DNA of 19,002 nt from Candidatus Heimdallarchaeota archaeon (GTDB taxonomy: Archaea; Asgardarchaeota; Heimdallarchaeia; Hodarchaeales; S146-22): contig WAPZ01000296.1 in NCBI GenBank assembly GCA_015520535.1, positions 1 through 19,002 of the forward strand, read 5' to 3'. The translations under genes were made by a program, and so were the position numbers. The notes beneath the pieces were generated by a model. It worked only from the letters and a program-made list of their open reading frames with translations, was not told the origin of the DNA and ran no database searches. This document shows, in pieces, positions 1-7,460 of this stretch (the first letter of the stretch is position 1; each line of letters begins with the position of its first letter).

Positions 1-2
1 AT

Positions 3-728
3 GATAATGTCACACTTCCCGAATTTACCATAAAAAAACAAAATCCACCTGCCAAATTAAGAGCAAATAAGATCTTTTATGCCCTCAAAACAAGTTATGT
101 CTTTCAAGGATGGGTAAACCATACGAATTTGTCTAAACTCTATTTAGTTTCAGATTATGGTGTGACATTCGTCATTCCACCTATAATCTTTCGAAATCAA
201 AATTATAGAGAGATCCTTCTGAATGCTACTGCCTTTCGGCTAAAATCGGGGGCTTTATTTCCTCAAAAACCTTTTACTTCTCATCATTTTCAACCACCTT
301 TAATTTTAGATGGTGGCCTTTCTTTACAGTTCTTTGACTTTAATATCTCAAACTTTTCTTATAATCCTACTTACAATCTGGATAAACGACCTCAAGAAAC
401 AAAATATCAGATCGACCGCACCAATGTCATCCATCTTCCTGGAGACAATTTTCTTAAAAATGTGAATCTCCCGCCAAGAATGAAAACTTGGCGGCTAACG
501 CCCTATTATTTTCTACAAGGGGGATTTTCCTATGCACCGGGTGCGGTGATTGCTCATGATCCTACCTTGAGTGCAACCATGTTTATACCCTATATTGAGC
601 AAATTCCGGAGTCAATTCCGCCACCGCCAATCGCAGACTTCCCCATTCGGGCACCCCTTTTAATTGTTGGCAGTACTATTTTTGGTGTTATTGTAATTGG
701 AAAAAGCTTCTTGAAACGAAGGAAGTGA
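3..728 (+). CDS. C-terminal part of a membrane-anchored surface protein, function unknown (5' end outside window)
   Basis: The frame is open from the first bases of the window, so the gene begins upstream. The TTG at 129 is only an internal codon: the residues before it (for example NKIFYALKTSYVFQGWVNHT) read on without a stop. About 240 codons are visible. The protein is rich in aromatic residues, Asn and Pro, with no catalytic motif I recognise. Near the end, a proline-rich linker (IPESIPPPPIADFP) leads into one hydrophobic segment (APLLIVGSTIFGVIVIG) followed by the basic tail KSFLKRRK. Linker, helix and positive stop-transfer tail are typical of a type I topology, with the bulk of the protein outside and a short tail in the cytoplasm. 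The family is unknown to me. The next gene starts 68 bases downstream on the same strand, so co-transcription is possible but not shown. Confidence 0.75.
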   Translation, partial: DNVTLPEFTIKKQNPPAKLRANKIFYALKTSYVFQGWVNHTNLSKLYLVSDYGVTFVIPPIIFRNQNYREILLNATAFRLKSGALFPQKPFTSHHFQPPLILDGGLSLQFFDFNISNFSYNPTYNLDKRPQETKYQIDRTNVIHLPGDNFLKNVNLPPRMKTWRLTPYYFLQGGFSYAPGAVIAHDPTLSATMFIPYIEQIPESIPPPPIADFPIRAPLLIVGSTIFGVIVIGKSFLKRRK

Positions 729-796
729 ATGAACGGGAGCTGTTGTCAAGATAGAAAGTATTTGAACTCACATTGAGAGCGGAGAGCCAACGTTCA

Positions 797-1678
797 ATGG
801 AAAATTATGATGAAAAAAAACTCGACCTTATTTACAATGTCTTAGCCCATAGCATTCGCCGAGAGATTATTCGCTACCTTGGGGAGTTGGGACACCGTCC
901 CGTTTCTTTTACCGAGCTGAATGAATACTTAAATGTTAAGCCGGGAAGTTTTTATTATCATTTAGACAAAATGAAGGGATTAGTGGCTCAAGCTCCTAAT
1001 AAAGGCTATTATTTAACTTCATTAGGAAAATACGCACATAAAATTTTACTGTCCACAGAAAGCAGTTTATTTGAGCCAATAAAACCGTCAGTTAAAACAA
1101 AAAGACGTAATACGTTTATCTCGCGTCTTGAGCGAACTTTAATCTTTTTTGAGGATTTCTTGCGGAGTATTACCGCTTCGCCAAAATCTGCAGTTCAAGT
1201 TCTCATTGTCGTTATCTTTCAGTTTTTAATAAGTTCAGCCGTTAATTTCGGCGTTTTACCGCTTTATTTCGACTCGTTACTGTATTTTGGTCTAGTTTCT
1301 GTTCTTATAGAGACCATCCTCAGTTTGCTTTTTATTTGGATCGTTATAGAACTTATTGCATGGATTATTGCATTAGCCTCCGGTGAAAAAACTAAATTAT
1401 TTAGCACGGAATTGCTAATTTTAGTACCTTTCGCTGTCATGCCGCTCTATTTCTATCCCACTGTGGTCTTCATCAGCACCAGTCTCGGGATATACATATT
1501 TAATGATGAAACTATCTCTACGGTCGTTATGCTGCTTTTACAGATCTGGTCCGGCTCTTTATTGGCAAAATCCATTCAGATTACAAAATCATTCCGTTTT
1601 GAAAGAGCTCTCATTGTAAGCATTATTTTGATGTATTTGTGCTCTGTAATTGCCTATTATTACTCAATATTACTTTGA
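797..1678 (+). CDS. Winged-helix (ArsR-like) transcription regulator fused to a multi-pass membrane domain
   Basis: Residues 1-90 form a winged helix: LDLIYNVLAHSIRREIIRYL is the opening helix of the ArsR-like type, FTELNEYLNVKPGSFYYHLD is helix-turn-helix plus recognition helix, and YYLTSLGKYA closes the wing. A polar linker (about 90-125) precedes about five hydrophobic segments running to the C-terminus (for example VLIVVIFQFLISSAVNFGVL, TILSLLFIWIVIELIAWIIA and ALIVSIILMYLCSVIAYYYS). This suggests a DNA-binding domain held at the inner face of the membrane. The membrane part resembles a Yip1-like bundle in length and helix number, but I cannot confirm that. I chose the ATG at 797 because GGAG at 781-784 precedes it and the winged helix starts right after. 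A TTG at 773 would add eight residues and lacks an upstream binding site. The gene is convergent with the acyl-CoA dehydrogenase. Its signal and target genes are unknown. Confidence 0.8.
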   Translation: MENYDEKKLDLIYNVLAHSIRREIIRYLGELGHRPVSFTELNEYLNVKPGSFYYHLDKMKGLVAQAPNKGYYLTSLGKYAHKILLSTESSLFEPIKPSVKTKRRNTFISRLERTLIFFEDFLRSITASPKSAVQVLIVVIFQFLISSAVNFGVLPLYFDSLLYFGLVSVLIETILSLLFIWIVIELIAWIIALASGEKTKLFSTELLILVPFAVMPLYFYPTVVFISTSLGIYIFNDETISTVVMLLLQIWSGSLLAKSIQITKSFRFERALIVSIILMYLCSVIAYYYSILL

Positions 1679-1679
1679 C

Positions 1680-1702
1680 AGAAACAAAAAACAAAAAAGA
1701 AG
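1680..1702 (-). terminator. T-rich terminator for the minus-strand operon
   Basis: Read on the minus strand, this stretch lies about 32-54 bases after the dehydrogenase stop and reads as runs of T broken by single G or C (TTCTTTTTTGTTTTTTGTTTC). Archaeal RNA polymerase terminates on such tracts without a hairpin. It sits in the 55-base gap between two convergent genes. Direct evidence is limited to composition and position. Confidence 0.45.
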
Positions 1703-1733
1703 AGAAATGAAATATAGATTTCCACCAAGAAAA

Positions 1734-3437
1734 TTATTGATAGAGTGCTAAAAGTTTTGATTCCTTTTGATGTGCGGAATTTGGGAATATCAATGGTGTA
1801 AGGTCTTTTTGACACCATCTTTTGGCAGCTACGGAATAAATTTTATGGATATTCTCTGGCTCGTTTTTTAATGCCCATTCCGCATGTTCTAAGATTAAAG
1901 AAGCTATCGTTATGCGAGCTAAGGAATAAGCAAAAGATCTTGCGGACGCCTCAATAAATTCTTGTCCTTCTTTAAGGCATTGGGAAAAGAAGGTTTCTAC
2001 TCTTTTTACGGCTTTTTGGACGGTCTCAACTAATGGTTGAAGTTCTGGGTGTTTAATTTTTTGCAGTCGCGCTTTAATATCGTTCATCAATGGATTAAAG
2101 GCATTTTCCTTTTTGATGGCTCGCCAAACATCTAAACTTAGAACGTTTGTCGTTCCTTCCCAAATTGAGAGCACTTGAACATCACGCAGATATTTTGCAA
2201 TGTCCGTATCTTCTAGATATCCCGCTCCGCCGATGGCTTCAATAGCTTCAGAAACTACATTTATTGCTTGTTTCGCCGTGTATAGTTTTGCTATTGGTGT
2301 TAAGATTCTTAGCACAGCTTTTTCGTCCTCAGTAGCTACGTTACACTCCTCTTTACCTAGAAGTTTTACCACATAGAAGGCTAAATGAAATGCCCCTTGA
2401 TATTCAACTTCCATGTCGGCTAACGCTTCTAAATGCAGGGGATGTTCGGAAAGTTTTTTCTTAAAAGCAACACGTTTAAAAGAATAATCACGTGCTAATG
2501 CAATCACGCGACGCATAAAAGACACTGAAGTTACGGCATTATAAATGCGGGTAATGTTGAAAAGTGTTGCAATTTTTTTAACTCCTTTTCCCGGCCCCCC
2601 AACTAATTTTGCCGGGGTTCCAACTAATTCTAACTCTGCAGTGGGTAAAGCTCGTGTGCCCAACTTATCTTTTAGTCGATGGATTATTATGTTGTTTAGT
2701 TTTCCATTTTCATCTCTGAGCTTGACGTAAAATAAGCTTAAACCTCGGCTTCCTTCGACCACATTACCATTTTCGTCCTCAATTCGCGCCAAAGTCATCG
2801 CAATTTGTGACGTTGCCGCTGAAGCAAACCATTTCAGACCATACAATCGATATTCTCCGTTTTCTAGGCGGGCAACAGTTTCTGCAGTTCCGACATCTGA
2901 GCCGCCCGTTCTTTCTGTCATCCATTGTCCTGATGTCCAAAATTCCGCGGGATCACGTGATGTTAAATGCTTATACGGTTCATTTTTGAGTTCGTCATCG
3001 CCATATACCTCAATAAGACGCGCCGCACCATCTGTCATTGCTAGTGGACACGTATAAATGGCGGACGACGGCGTGAAAAGGTAGATCTTAGCAAATTGAT
3101 AAATACGTGAGTATTCGTTGTATTTTCGTTTAAAACCAATTGAAACAAGACCTTCTTCGGCAGAAACTTTATCTAATTCCTTCCATCCACGAGCAACCCT
3201 AATTTCATCGATTCGATTTCCCCATGCATCAAAATTAATGAGCTCTGGTTCATGCGCTTCAGCGTCATGTCCCATTTCCAAGATATCCGTGATTACTCTT
3301 TCACCAAGATTTCTCAAGTCTGGTTCGATTTCTGCTAATATTTCGGATGGAATTTCCTTTTTTAGGTATGATTTTAATAAAATATCGTCTTCATACTGAT
3401 TTTTTAACTTAGGGGCTTCTTGTATGAAATATTCCAT
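1734..3437 (-). CDS. Acyl-CoA dehydrogenase, AidB/ACDH-11-like
   Basis: This is an FAD-dependent acyl-CoA dehydrogenase that would form the alpha-beta double bond of an acyl-CoA. At 567 residues it has the length of the AidB/ACDH-11 group rather than the usual 380-400. Motifs seen: GQWMTERTGGSDVG (about 170-183), the flavin/substrate loop that reads MTEKQGGSDV in E. coli AidB; LYGLKWFASAATSQ, like the AidB GHKWF segment; RLKDKLGTRALPTAELEL; AIEAIGGAGYLED; and SIWEGTTNVLSLDV, whose Glu (about residue 427) is at the family's catalytic-base position. A helical C-terminal region of about 130 residues follows. The ATG at 3437 is chosen because AGGTGAT ends four bases before it; the GTG at 3446 lies inside that site. 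It is the third gene of a likely minus-strand operon, 44 bases after the glycosidase. The substrate is unknown, and a DNA-repair role should not be assumed. Confidence 0.93.
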   Translation of the reverse strand: MEYFIQEAPKLKNQYEDDILLKSYLKKEIPSEILAEIEPDLRNLGERVITDILEMGHDAEAHEPELINFDAWGNRIDEIRVARGWKELDKVSAEEGLVSIGFKRKYNEYSRIYQFAKIYLFTPSSAIYTCPLAMTDGAARLIEVYGDDELKNEPYKHLTSRDPAEFWTSGQWMTERTGGSDVGTAETVARLENGEYRLYGLKWFASAATSQIAMTLARIEDENGNVVEGSRGLSLFYVKLRDENGKLNNIIIHRLKDKLGTRALPTAELELVGTPAKLVGGPGKGVKKIATLFNITRIYNAVTSVSFMRRVIALARDYSFKRVAFKKKLSEHPLHLEALADMEVEYQGAFHLAFYVVKLLGKEECNVATEDEKAVLRILTPIAKLYTAKQAINVVSEAIEAIGGAGYLEDTDIAKYLRDVQVLSIWEGTTNVLSLDVWRAIKKENAFNPLMNDIKARLQKIKHPELQPLVETVQKAVKRVETFFSQCLKEGQEFIEASARSFAYSLARITIASLILEHAEWALKNEPENIHKIYSVAAKRWCQKDLTPLIFPNSAHQKESKLLALYQ

Positions 3438-3441
3438 TTGT

Positions 3442-3448
3442 ATCACCT
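3442..3448 (-). promoter_or_regulatory. Ribosome binding site AGGTGAT deciding the dehydrogenase start
   Basis: On the minus strand the bases read AGGTGAT, four bases before the ATG at 3437-3435. This is a seven-base match to the archaeal anti-Shine-Dalgarno sequence. It overlaps the alternative GTG start at 3446, which makes that start unlikely. Confidence 0.7.
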
Positions 3449-3481
3449 AGATTTATTCGACTTGAAGGCATTCTCTGTTCC

Positions 3482-5878
3482 TTACTTAGAAGGGCTGATT
3501 TTAATTAATGTTTTGCTATGTGGTGATAAGACAAAATCGTGGAGAACGAGACAATCTTTCGTTAACGTTACGCGTACGTTCTCTGCAACGTCTTTGGTTG
3601 ACTGCCATACAAGTTCTCCTTGGTATTTTATGCTTTTTGTGTCAATGCTGACGGCGTTTTTCATAATAGAAACAAATGGAGTTATAGCTTCTCTGCTTCT
3701 ATTGTTTAGCATTACTAGAAGCTCGTTTTTTTCTTTATTGAGAAGAATATTGATGTCTAAGGCGATTGAATTTTTGTATAAGATAGGTGGGACATATTTT
3801 GTTAAGATTCGCCGGAAGAAATCAATTTGTGCTTGAAATTTTTTAGTAAACTGGAAGTTAGGAAGAATGGCGTGTTTAATTCCGAATAGCGTCCCAAAAT
3901 AGTAGATTTCACCACCAGTACGAAGTTTTCGATGCCAGCCGACTGTGGTCGGAGCTTTTTTGCCAGTGACATTAAGAATTGGCGTCCCAAAATTCTCGGT
4001 GTACAAAGTAAATGCGTCTGAATAAACGTTAAATGGGACTAATGGGCTTTGTAATATCCAATCTCGCTCTTTTGCTACCTTCATAAGTCCTTCAAAGCCA
4101 ACAAATGGTTCTATCGTTGAAAGTGATTCTTTATGCTTTATTTTTCTTTTTTTGACTTTAAATTTTATTGTATCCAGTAAAATTTTGATTCCACTCAGAG
4201 CATTAAATGAAAATTCACTTTTCTTTTCATTGAATGGTGTCAGATTATTAACAGCGGTTTCTTCCGATATATATGCTATAGAATGCTCTTTAATATAATA
4301 TTTTAATGGTGGCCCAAAAATGAGCAGCGTCCCACCTTTGGCTACGTACTGTTGGAGATTATGCCACGCATTTTCTGTTAAATAACCGACTGAGAAAAAA
4401 AGTAGGATTTTATATTTTGAAAGCTCTTCTGGGTTCATTGATTCAACAAAAAAAGCATCCGGAAGATATCCGATTTCGTTTAATATTGCATGAAGACCCA
4501 TCGGGCCAATGAGCTGAGATAAAAGCGAAAATATGGTATGGACATTCTTTGGTTCCTTTTGAATGAAATTTAGTTGACGTGATCCTGCTGAAGAAATGGC
4601 AAGTGCGATTGGAGAGGTGATCATCTCATAAGAGGAAAAATAGGATTCAAATTTAGCGGCAAGATCTCCGATCTTCTTTATTGCGCTAAAACGTGGTGTT
4701 TCTTTTCCCTTTATATCCAATGCACTATTCCAGATCCAAGGGGTTCCGTCGGCTTCTATGGCATCATGTACTAAATACCACGAAATAAGTTGCGTTTTGT
4801 TGACGAAGAGTGAAGCACCTAAGTCAAGGGTATGTTCGTTGGGGACTTTTGTAAAGGGGTTTAACCAGCCACACTGTGTTTCTGCTGAAAAAAGCCAGTA
4901 TTTTTTATTTAAGTGACGGAAGATTCTTGGTATAAGGGTGTGAGCATATGGAAAATCGGTGGTAATATTTTCTCCTGTGGCGGACGTTTTTGTATAGATG
5001 TCAAATCCTATAGGGCCATATTGACTTTTTTTAATTGGATTATCGGGCCAGATCGTGAAAAACGGGACATTAAATATGATTGGAGTTGCCAATCCTGTTT
5101 TTGAGGCTAAAACGTTTAGTTTTTCCATGTACATGGAAATGGAGTCTTCCACGAAATTCATCCATGAATGAAGTAAATGTAAGTTTTTTTCATTTCTTTT
5201 TGGTGGTAAAATTTCGGAAATCGCTCTAAAATGGGTGTTCCATTCCTCATTTAATGGCTCAACGACTTGATATTTTTTTTCCAGCCATTTTTGGAATTGT
5301 GTGATGGTATGTGGATTCCAATCGGTGGTAACATTTTTTACAGAATACTGTGGCAACCCAATTTCATTATCTAATTGAATGCAAAGGAGTTTTCCTGTAT
5401 TCTTCGAAAATTTCTTTAGATGTGGAAATAACTGGTGATACCACTTTTCGACAAGCTGTAAAAAAGTAGGATGCGTCAGTGCTACTTCTGTGAGTGGTTG
5501 TTTTTTTTCTGAAAGCATTAACACTTCTGGATACTTTTTTCTAACCCAGTCCGGAACGCCATAACCTTTAAATTCGGCGTAAATATATGGTCCAGGGCGT
5601 GCAATGAAATAAAAATCATATTTTTTTAGAAGTTCGAGAAAAGAAATGAGATCACGGCGTGGATGGGTGTGACCATCAAAATCAAAGATATTTTCGGAGA
5701 ATTCATGCCAACTCCATGGGATATAGCTGGATATGGTGTTAATACCGGCATTTTTGAGTTTTTCGAGCATCGTGTCCCATAGTTCCCTTTTTGCACGAAA
5801 ATATTGAAATTCGCCGGCATGAAAGATTTTTGTGGTGGAATTTATTTTCAATTGGTGATTTTCAAACGTGATATTCAA
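3482..5878 (-). CDS. Glycoside hydrolase family 35-type beta-galactosidase or related exo-glycosidase
   Basis: The first 390 residues form a GH35-type (beta/alpha)8 barrel: HAGEFQYFRAKRELWDTMLE at the start, LKNAGINTISSYIPWSWHE, FDFDG, YFIARPGPYIYAEFKGYGVP, then CIQLDNEIGLPQ with the likely acid/base Glu172, and WLFSAETQCGWLNPF with the likely nucleophile Glu333. Next is a Rossmann-like domain (LLFFSVGYLTENAW, GGTLLIFGPPL) as in GH35/GH42 relatives, then beta-rich domains. At 798 residues it is normal for the family. No signal peptide is visible, so it probably acts in the cytoplasm on imported oligosaccharides, releasing terminal galactose or a similar sugar. The exact sugar cannot be read from sequence. 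It starts at TTG 5878, with AGGAG five bases upstream. That TTG overlaps the TGA stop of the preceding gene (TTGA), so the two are probably translationally coupled. Confidence 0.88.
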   Translation of the reverse strand: MNITFENHQLKINSTTKIFHAGEFQYFRAKRELWDTMLEKLKNAGINTISSYIPWSWHEFSENIFDFDGHTHPRRDLISFLELLKKYDFYFIARPGPYIYAEFKGYGVPDWVRKKYPEVLMLSEKKQPLTEVALTHPTFLQLVEKWYHQLFPHLKKFSKNTGKLLCIQLDNEIGLPQYSVKNVTTDWNPHTITQFQKWLEKKYQVVEPLNEEWNTHFRAISEILPPKRNEKNLHLLHSWMNFVEDSISMYMEKLNVLASKTGLATPIIFNVPFFTIWPDNPIKKSQYGPIGFDIYTKTSATGENITTDFPYAHTLIPRIFRHLNKKYWLFSAETQCGWLNPFTKVPNEHTLDLGASLFVNKTQLISWYLVHDAIEADGTPWIWNSALDIKGKETPRFSAIKKIGDLAAKFESYFSSYEMITSPIALAISSAGSRQLNFIQKEPKNVHTIFSLLSQLIGPMGLHAILNEIGYLPDAFFVESMNPEELSKYKILLFFSVGYLTENAWHNLQQYVAKGGTLLIFGPPLKYYIKEHSIAYISEETAVNNLTPFNEKKSEFSFNALSGIKILLDTIKFKVKKRKIKHKESLSTIEPFVGFEGLMKVAKERDWILQSPLVPFNVYSDAFTLYTENFGTPILNVTGKKAPTTVGWHRKLRTGGEIYYFGTLFGIKHAILPNFQFTKKFQAQIDFFRRILTKYVPPILYKNSIALDINILLNKEKNELLVMLNNRSREAITPFVSIMKNAVSIDTKSIKYQGELVWQSTKDVAENVRVTLTKDCLVLHDFVLSPHSKTLIKISPSK

Positions 5879-6972
5879 TTAGGATCTCCTCTTTTTTTAT
5901 TTCTGTTAATGTTTTTTGTATTTTGATTTTGATAATCTTTAATCATATTTAGGATCATTTTTACGGTGACGTCTTCTGTGAGCGGTAAATTAAGTTGTTG
6001 GGGAGCAAAAGTCACCTTAATTTGGGGGGTAAATGCTGCGAATTTTTGATTACTCTTGTTTATAGAAACGAGGGAGCCGGCATGGTGATGATATAAAAAG
6101 ATATTGTTACTTAGAATCGGATCATCGTTAAGGAGTGTCGTGACAATAAAGCCCAAAAAACGCTTTAAAATTGTTGGACGCGTAAGATCCTGGATATCAG
6201 TATTTATGTCAACGGACACAAAGAGATTGGGTGATCCTAAAAGCGTTAGTACTATCTTGGGCGCGTTTTTATTATAGGATTCCCATAAAAGTTTATAATA
6301 ATGCGGCCAAACGGAAAGTTCTCCGACATTATTACCAAAAGAGAGTATTAGTCCTTCTGTCAATTTTAGCGTAGAAACGTGAAAAGTTCTCATTTGAAGC
6401 TGTTTAAGATAAAGATTTTCTAATTTTTCACGCGTAGTTGTTTGTGGATTCACTAAAAATGGCATATCAATACCAAATTCACATGTGCTAAAGAGGACAA
6501 ACTCTATACCATTCTGTGTCTCCTTAATGATTGAGCTTTGATTCATTTGCTCTAAAAATTCAATATTATTCTGATTTAGGGTGTGAAAAATGGAATGATG
6601 GTGTTTTAGTTGATTTTGAAGATTGAAAGTATACCCTTCCGGCAGTGGTACTTTTTTAAGGTAGGGATTGCAGAAATATATCTCATTTTCAATGCGTTGG
6701 GGATTTAAAAGTAACGCAACATGTAAAAAGGGATTACGTAAATGTTCTATAAAAAATTGAATTGCATGGCTACATTGTTTTAACGTCAGATTGTGGTATT
6801 TTTGAAACATGTGATACGGTTGAAAAGTGAGGACTCCAAACGGATCCATACTAATTTCTAATTCGATATTTTCCATGTTCGGTGTATCTTCATGCAACAC
6901 CCGAAAATTAATATTGTTTTGTTCAAGAATATCTTTAAAGCACTCTAGGAAAAAGGAAAATTTATGGGACAA
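5875..6972 (-). CDS. Conserved-looking protein of unknown function, coupled to the glycosidase
   Basis: The protein has 365 residues and I do not recognise its family. It is soluble: no signal peptide and no membrane segment. It is rich in Asn, Gln, His and aromatic residues, with alternating polar and hydrophobic strands (IELEISMDPFGVLTF, KIVLTLLGSPNLFVSVDI) that suggest an alpha/beta fold. An HHHAG cluster (residues 297-301) and a NPQTTTREKL segment are the only striking local motifs. The end is basic and low-complexity (NQNTKNINRNKKRGDPN). The start is TTG at 6972, with GGAG ten bases upstream. The frame is open further upstream, to a stop at 7081-7083, but holds no other ATG, GTG or TTG. 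Its stop overlaps the glycosidase start, and the glycosidase binding site lies in its last codons. A job tied to the glycosidase is possible but only inferred from this linkage. Confidence 0.8.
   Translation of the reverse strand: MSHKFSFFLECFKDILEQNNINFRVLHEDTPNMENIELEISMDPFGVLTFQPYHMFQKYHNLTLKQCSHAIQFFIEHLRNPFLHVALLLNPQRIENEIYFCNPYLKKVPLPEGYTFNLQNQLKHHHSIFHTLNQNNIEFLEQMNQSSIIKETQNGIEFVLFSTCEFGIDMPFLVNPQTTTREKLENLYLKQLQMRTFHVSTLKLTEGLILSFGNNVGELSVWPHYYKLLWESYNKNAPKIVLTLLGSPNLFVSVDINTDIQDLTRPTILKRFLGFIVTTLLNDDPILSNNIFLYHHHAGSLVSINKSNQKFAAFTPQIKVTFAPQQLNLPLTEDVTVKMILNMIKDYQNQNTKNINRNKKRGDPN
5886..5890 (-). promoter_or_regulatory. Ribosome binding site of the glycosidase, inside the upstream gene
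   Basis: AGGAG on the minus strand lies five bases before the TTG at 5878 and within the last codons of the upstream gene. It supports the unusual TTG start and coupled translation across the TTGA overlap. Confidence 0.65.
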
Positions 6973-7018
6973 TGGATGTTCGCTCCAAACTCTCTGTGAC
7001 TCCCTACAAATTTCTTGT

Positions 7019-7028
7019 CTTATATGGT
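7019..7028 (-). promoter_or_regulatory. Possible TATA box of the minus-strand operon
   Basis: On the minus strand the bases read ACCATATAAG. A start about 25 bases downstream would fall near 6998, leaving a leader of about 26 bases that includes the GGAG at 6986-6983. It is the best TATA-like match in the 134-base divergent gap (6973-7106). That gap also has long T/A tracts (7053-7071) of unclear role. The call rests on position and composition only. Confidence 0.3.
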
Positions 7029-7106
7029 TTTGAGTGATGTTCCTAGCACAAGTTTTTTTAATTTTTTTTCTATTGAATACCTAAAGATAATAAATGCATT
7101 TAACGG

Positions 7107-7424
7107 ATGATTGAAATGAGTTTAGAAGAACAAACTGCAACTAATATCAAACATCTTCTACAAAGCCATCAACGCCAACTAAAACAAATTGAAACATTGA
7201 CAGAACATGTAAATACGCTACTTGGAAAATATAGCAATTGTCAACAAACAACGGAAGAATTAAAACGTCAAATTCGCCAACTCCAAGAAGAAATTGACGC
7301 ATTGAAAAAGGATAATGCCGCGCTTTCACAGCGTGTATCTATGTTAGAAAATGAAAATCAGCGGCTCGCGCAAGAAAAGAAAAATTTAGAAGAAAAACTT
7401 AAAACATATCAAACTTCAGCGTAA
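7107..7424 (+). CDS. Small coiled-coil protein
   Basis: The protein has 105 residues and is almost entirely one predicted coiled coil. Leucine and isoleucine recur at heptad spacing from about residue 20 to 100 (LKRQIRQLQEEIDALKKDN, SQRVSMLENENQRLAQEKKN, LEEKLK), in a strongly charged, helix-forming sequence without proline or glycine. It probably forms a dimer or a trimer and may act as a scaffold. No specific family can be named, since coiled coils give misleading similarity. The start could be ATG 7107 or ATG 7116; the second has a weak GGATGAT upstream. The metallophosphoesterase begins 36 bases downstream on the same strand, so the two may be co-transcribed. Confidence 0.75.
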   Translation: MIEMSLEEQTATNIKHLLQSHQRQLKQIETLTEHVNTLLGKYSNCQQTTEELKRQIRQLQEEIDALKKDNAALSQRVSMLENENQRLAQEKKNLEEKLKTYQTSA

Positions 7425-7433
7425 AAAGGTTCA

Positions 7434-7443
7434 TTAAAATATA
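7434..7443 (+). promoter_or_regulatory. Possible TATA box for a leaderless metallophosphoesterase transcript
   Basis: TTAAAATATA is centred about 23 bases before the ATG at 7461. No Shine-Dalgarno site is visible there, which would fit a leaderless or very short-leader archaeal transcript. AT-rich matches of this kind arise by chance in this DNA, so confidence is low. Confidence 0.25.
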
Positions 7444-7460
7444 GAACTGCGTGTTTATTC

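Noticed and set aside
773..796. TTG start at 773 for the winged-helix regulator
   Set aside because: It has no upstream binding site, while GGAG precedes the ATG at 797 and the domain begins right after that ATG.
3420..3836. 138-codon plus-strand reading frame opposite the glycosidase end and dehydrogenase start
   Set aside because: It is antisense to two well-supported genes and its low-complexity hydrophobic content fits a shadow of the other strand.
3482..5878. Assignment to GH42 rather than GH35
   Set aside because: The N-terminal GEFQYFR, RPGPYIYAEF and IQLDNEIG wording is closer to GH35. The middle Rossmann-like domain also occurs in GH42, so family number should be confirmed by profile search.
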